A stretch of DNA of 16,277 nucleotides from CAZCDM01 sp964497475 (GTDB lineage: Bacteria > Planctomycetota > Phycisphaerae > SM23-33), in the NCBI GenBank assembly GCA_964497475.1, contig CAZCDM010000033.1, forward strand, positions 1 through 16,277, read 5' to 3'. Every line of letters starts with the position of its first letter. The first letter of the stretch is position 1. The notes below the pieces were generated by a model. The model did not search any database. It saw only the letters and a program-made list of their open reading frames with translations, and was not told where the DNA came from. Both the position numbers and the translations under genes were made by a program. Shown here piece after piece: positions 14,477 through 16,277 of this stretch.

Positions 14477-15478
14477 ATGCCCCAGCCCGAAGCAGCCATC
14501 CTCGCCCGCCTCCAGCAGGGCCTGCCGCTCGTGCCCGAACCGTTCCAGCAGCTCGCCGCCGAGCTGACCCTGCCGGCCGACCAGCTCCGCGCACACATCG
14601 CCCGGCTGCGGGACAACGGCGTGATCCGCGAGATTTCCGGCATCTTCGACGCAGCCCGGCTGGGGTACGCCCAGACGCTCGCAGCGTTTCGCATCCCGCC
14701 GGAACACCTCGCCCAGGCCGGGGCCATCGTCGCCGAGCATCCGGGCATCGGCCATGCCTACAGCCGCGCCGACGAATGGAACCTCTGGTGCACCCTGGCC
14801 GTCGGGCCGGATTCGTCGCTGGGCCTGGCCGGTACCGCCGATCGCCTGGCCCGGCTGACCTCCGCCGAGGCACACATGCTCCTGCCGACCGTCCGCCGTT
14901 ACAAGCTGCACGTCCGCTTCGGCAGCGATGACGCCCTGGCTGCGCCTACCCCGCCGGCTGATCCGCCCGGCCCGGTGACCCCGCCCAGCGACCTCCACCG
15001 CCGGGCCGTCCGCGCCCTGCAGCAGGACCTGCCCGCCGAGCCGAACCCCTTCGAACCCCTCGCCGCCGCCGAGGGCCTCTCGGCCGCCGACCTGCTCGTA
15101 GCCGCCGCCGACCTGCTGGCCCGCGGCGCCCTGCGCCGCTACGCCGCCGTGGTCAACCACCGCGCCGCGGGGGCCCGGGCCAATGTCCTCGTCGCCTGGA
15201 CCATTCCGCCCGACCGCGTCGACCTGGCCGGTGCTGCCGCCGCAGCCCACCCAGCCGTGAGCCACTGCTACCTCCGCAGCGCCCCGGACCACTGGCCCTG
15301 GAAGCTGTTTACCATGATCCACGCCGCCGAGCCCGACCAGGCCCAGGCCGCCATCACCCATCTTCAGCAGGTCCTCGCCGGCGACCGCCGCGAGTTGTGG
15401 ACAGCCGAGGAGTTCAAAAAGGCTCGCCCGCAGTTCTTCTCCCCCGCCGAAGCGCAGTGGGAACACCAACCCGCCTGA
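14477..15478 (+). CDS. Fused AhbA-AhbB siroheme decarboxylase (NirDL type)
   Basis: 333 residues made of two Lrp/AsnC-fold halves. Half one (1-150) has a helix-turn-helix-like start, then NGVIREISGIFDAARLGY (47-64), HPGIGHAYSRADEWNLW (88-104) and LPTVRRYKLHV (136-146), as in AhbA/NirD. A Pro-rich linker follows (156-170). Half two (172-325) has GALRRYAAVVNHRAAGARAN (217-236), HPAVSHCYLR (258-267), HWPWKLFTMIHA (272-283) and LWTAEEFKKARPQFF (307-321), as in AhbB/NirL. Two-subunit enzymes remove the acetate carboxyls of siroheme to give 12,18-didecarboxysiroheme, the route to heme in sulfate reducers and archaea and to heme d1 in denitrifiers. Which route operates here cannot be told from this window. 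The gene is divergent from the NfeD1b gene. Lrp-type regulators are a less likely alternative. Confidence 0.9.
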   Translation: MPQPEAAILARLQQGLPLVPEPFQQLAAELTLPADQLRAHIARLRDNGVIREISGIFDAARLGYAQTLAAFRIPPEHLAQAGAIVAEHPGIGHAYSRADEWNLWCTLAVGPDSSLGLAGTADRLARLTSAEAHMLLPTVRRYKLHVRFGSDDALAAPTPPADPPGPVTPPSDLHRRAVRALQQDLPAEPNPFEPLAAAEGLSAADLLVAAADLLARGALRRYAAVVNHRAAGARANVLVAWTIPPDRVDLAGAAAAAHPAVSHCYLRSAPDHWPWKLFTMIHAAEPDQAQAAITHLQQVLAGDRRELWTAEEFKKARPQFFSPAEAQWEHQPA

Positions 15479-15499
15479 ACCCCACGCTGCCCGCGCTGC

Positions 15500-15649
15500 A
15501 TGGAATGCCCGCACTCCATAACCATGGCCGCACGTTACCGCGGCCGGATCAGCGACGAGCGGCTGCGGGCCATCGCACAACACGTCCGGAATTGGCTGAA
15601 AAAATCTGACTTTTCTCTTTTGTTTTGTATATCTTATGATATACCTTAG
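15500..15649 (+). CDS. Doubtful 49-codon ORF upstream of hicA
   Basis: An open frame from ATG 15500 (second ATG at 15524) reads MECPHSITMAARYRGRISDER, then an amphipathic basic stretch LRAIAQHVRNWLKK and a hydrophobic end running through the AT-rich promoter. It has no ribosome site and its 3' third overlaps the hicA promoter, so it is more likely a gene remnant or chance than a functional gene. Confidence 0.15.
   Translation: MECPHSITMAARYRGRISDERLRAIAQHVRNWLKKSDFSLLFCISYDIP
15526..15545 (+). terminator. Possible hairpin after ahbAB
   Basis: GGCCGC / GCGGCC inverted repeat with an 8-nt loop, 48 nt past the ahbAB stop. No T-run directly follows, so only a weak terminator or a chance GC dyad. 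Confidence 0.25.
15606..15640 (+). promoter_or_regulatory. AT-rich hicAB promoter region
   Basis: The only strongly AT-rich patch in the window (about 15599-15648). Candidate elements are CTGACT (15606-15611) with TATATC (15628-15633) at 16 bp, or TATGAT (15635-15640) with a T-rich -35. Either places the start just before the GTG of hicA at 15652. Confidence 0.5.
15627..15644 (+). promoter_or_regulatory. Palindromic operator, probable HicB site
   Basis: GTATATC, TTAT, GATATAC: perfect 7-bp arms with a 4-nt centre, lying over both candidate -10 boxes and 7 bp before hicA. The position and symmetry are what one expects for autorepression by the ribbon-helix-helix domain of HicB. Confidence 0.6.
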
Positions 15650-15651
15650 CT

Positions 15652-15831
15652 GTGGCAAGCGAGATCAGATATTCCGAAGCGAAGAAAATACTGGAAGACA
15701 AAGGATTTTCCCTTCGCCGGATCAGCGGCTCGCATCACGTGTTCAAAAAGCCCGGCGGCGGCATGGTCAGCCTGCCGGTCCACAAAGGAAAGGTCAAGGC
15801 GGTCTATGTCAGGCAAATCAAAAAAATCTAG
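15652..15831 (+). CDS. hicA: HicA family mRNA interferase toxin
   Basis: 59 residues from a GTG start, normal HicA length. The dsRBD-like fold shows ISGSHHVFKKPGGGMVSLPVH, with the His of GSHH (28 or 29) as the catalytic residue, and the helix KGKVKAVYVRQIKKI at the end. HicA cleaves mRNA and is neutralised by HicB. The in-frame stop at 15637-15639 leaves GTG 15652 as the only usual start; no strong ribosome site precedes it, so it may be poorly translated or leaderless. hicB overlaps its last 26 nt, the standard toxin-first order. Confidence 0.9.
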   Translation: MASEIRYSEAKKILEDKGFSLRRISGSHHVFKKPGGGMVSLPVHKGKVKAVYVRQIKKI

Positions 15832-16216
15832 CCAAGCCGACCCGGCCCGGCCGTTCGATCCCGACATCGCAACGCAGGCCAAGCGGATCGCAGACGAGTA
15901 TGAAATCGTCCTCTGGTTCGAGGACGGCCAGTGGTTTGGCCACAGCCTCGAACTGCCCAACACCTACGGCGATGGAAAAACCCCGGCCGCCTGTATCAAG
16001 TCAGTTCGCGCCGGCCTGGCGGCGACCGTGGCGACGATGCTGGAAGAGGGCGACACCCCCCCCGCCGCCGCACGCGAGGGAGTACGCACCGAGCAGATCA
16101 ATATCCGCCTGACGGCCGCCGAAAAGGCTCGGCTGGAAAACCGCTCCCGGGCCGGAGGATTCAGGGGCATTTCCGATTTCGTCCGCACCGTCGCCCTGGC
16201 AGACGATCAGAGATAG
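15806..16216 (+). CDS. hicB: HicB family antitoxin
   Basis: 136 residues. The partial RNase H-like domain that caps HicA is at about 30-85 (EIVLWFEDGQWFGHSLELPN, GDGKTPAACIKSVRAGLAA, ATMLEEGDTPP). The C-terminal ribbon-helix-helix DNA-binding domain is at about 95-132 (EQINIRLTAAEKARLENRSR, then GISDFVRTVAL). The first 25 residues are a polar extension of no known role. HicB would bind HicA and repress the operon at the palindrome 15627-15644. The 26-nt overlap with hicA indicates translational coupling. Nothing else of a mobile element is visible on either side. Confidence 0.93.
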   Translation: MSGKSKKSSQADPARPFDPDIATQAKRIADEYEIVLWFEDGQWFGHSLELPNTYGDGKTPAACIKSVRAGLAATVATMLEEGDTPPAAAREGVRTEQINIRLTAAEKARLENRSRAGGFRGISDFVRTVALADDQR

Positions 16217-16242
16217 ACCAGCCCGGACCTCCTGACTTCAAC

Positions 16243-16257
16243 ATTGGGACACCCAAT
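16243..16257. repeat. Small perfect dyad after hicB
   Basis: ATTGGG, ACA, CCCAAT: 6-bp arms with a 3-nt loop, 26 nt past the hicB stop. It could be a transcript-end hairpin without U-tract, or a regulatory dyad of a gene beyond the window. No gene is seen in 16217-16277. Confidence 0.3.
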
Positions 16258-16277
16258 CAATGGAGCAGGTCGTAGAG

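Noticed and set aside
14373..14873. Upstream extension of the NfeD1b protease
   Set aside because: Arg/Gly-rich translation antisense to ahbAB; the signal peptide and ribosome site place the start at 14372.
14384..15658. A 424-codon minus-strand open frame opposite ahbAB
   Set aside because: Gly/Val/Gln-rich shadow of a well-supported gene.
15636..16112. Alternative plus-strand frame across hicA and hicB
   Set aside because: Translation is low-complexity Arg/Pro-rich, while the other frames give clear HicA and HicB sequences.
1..16277. CRISPR array, tRNA or rRNA genes, transposase
   Set aside because: No regularly spaced repeats, no tRNA-like cloverleaf ends and no transposase or integrase motif were seen.

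Overview
The window is GC-rich (about two-thirds G+C by eye) and gene-dense, with 18 protein genes, no RNA gene and no insertion sequence that I can recognise. I judge it chromosomal DNA of a bacterium, probably of the Planctomycetota and perhaps class Phycisphaerae. The basis is the gene mix (fused siroheme decarboxylase, NfeD-NfeD-FloA operon, many lineage-restricted small proteins) and the C-terminal RRAIVFHEIFSKPKALR motif of the 253-residue protein. This assignment is recall-based inference, not a database result.

Layout. 1-2261: a minus-strand pair hemW > coiled-coil lipoprotein, divergent from a plus-strand FHA-domain gene; hemW and the FHA gene share one 63-bp promoter region. 2274-3819: a minus-strand pair manC > ruvX. 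3987-6694: Fe-S cluster assembly, with iscS > iscU on the minus strand and an IscR/Rrf2-type regulator further upstream. The regulator is separated from iscS by an opposite-strand gene for a two-helix membrane protein with a duplicated PHWxETxxPDPD motif. 6863-8391: a plus-strand pair, translationally coupled by ATGA, of a receiver-like protein without a phosphoacceptor and a diguanylate cyclase. 8477-14372: a five-gene minus-strand operon, NfeD1b-type membrane protease > short NfeD > flotillin-like FloA > single-helix Pro/Gln/Arg-rich protein > GH78-like alpha-L-rhamnosidase. 14477-15478: a fused AhbA-AhbB siroheme decarboxylase, divergent from the protease. 15652-16216: a hicA-hicB toxin-antitoxin pair behind an AT-rich promoter with a palindromic operator.

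Themes. Iron metabolism recurs: HemW handles heme, IscS/IscU build Fe-S clusters, the Rrf2 protein has the three-cysteine cluster ligand set, and AhbAB belongs to the siroheme route to heme or heme d1. The NfeD/FloA operon concerns membrane microdomains and quality control. Signalling is represented by the FHA protein, the pseudo-receivers and the c-di-GMP synthase.

Promoters are readable. Three perfect TACAAT -10 boxes occur, two of them with a -35 starting TTG at 16-17 bp. In four genes (hemW, iscR, the membrane-protein gene, ahbAB) a -10-like hexamer ends only 6-7 nt before the start codon, which suggests leaderless mRNAs.

No stretch over 300 bp lacks a gene. The longest gaps are 15479-15651 (HicAB promoter and a doubtful 49-codon ORF), 6695-6862 (divergent promoters), 3820-3986 (nothing clear beyond the manC ribosome site) and 5663-5801 (divergent promoters). 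I saw no CRISPR array, no tRNA or rRNA and no clear intrinsic terminator with a U-tract.
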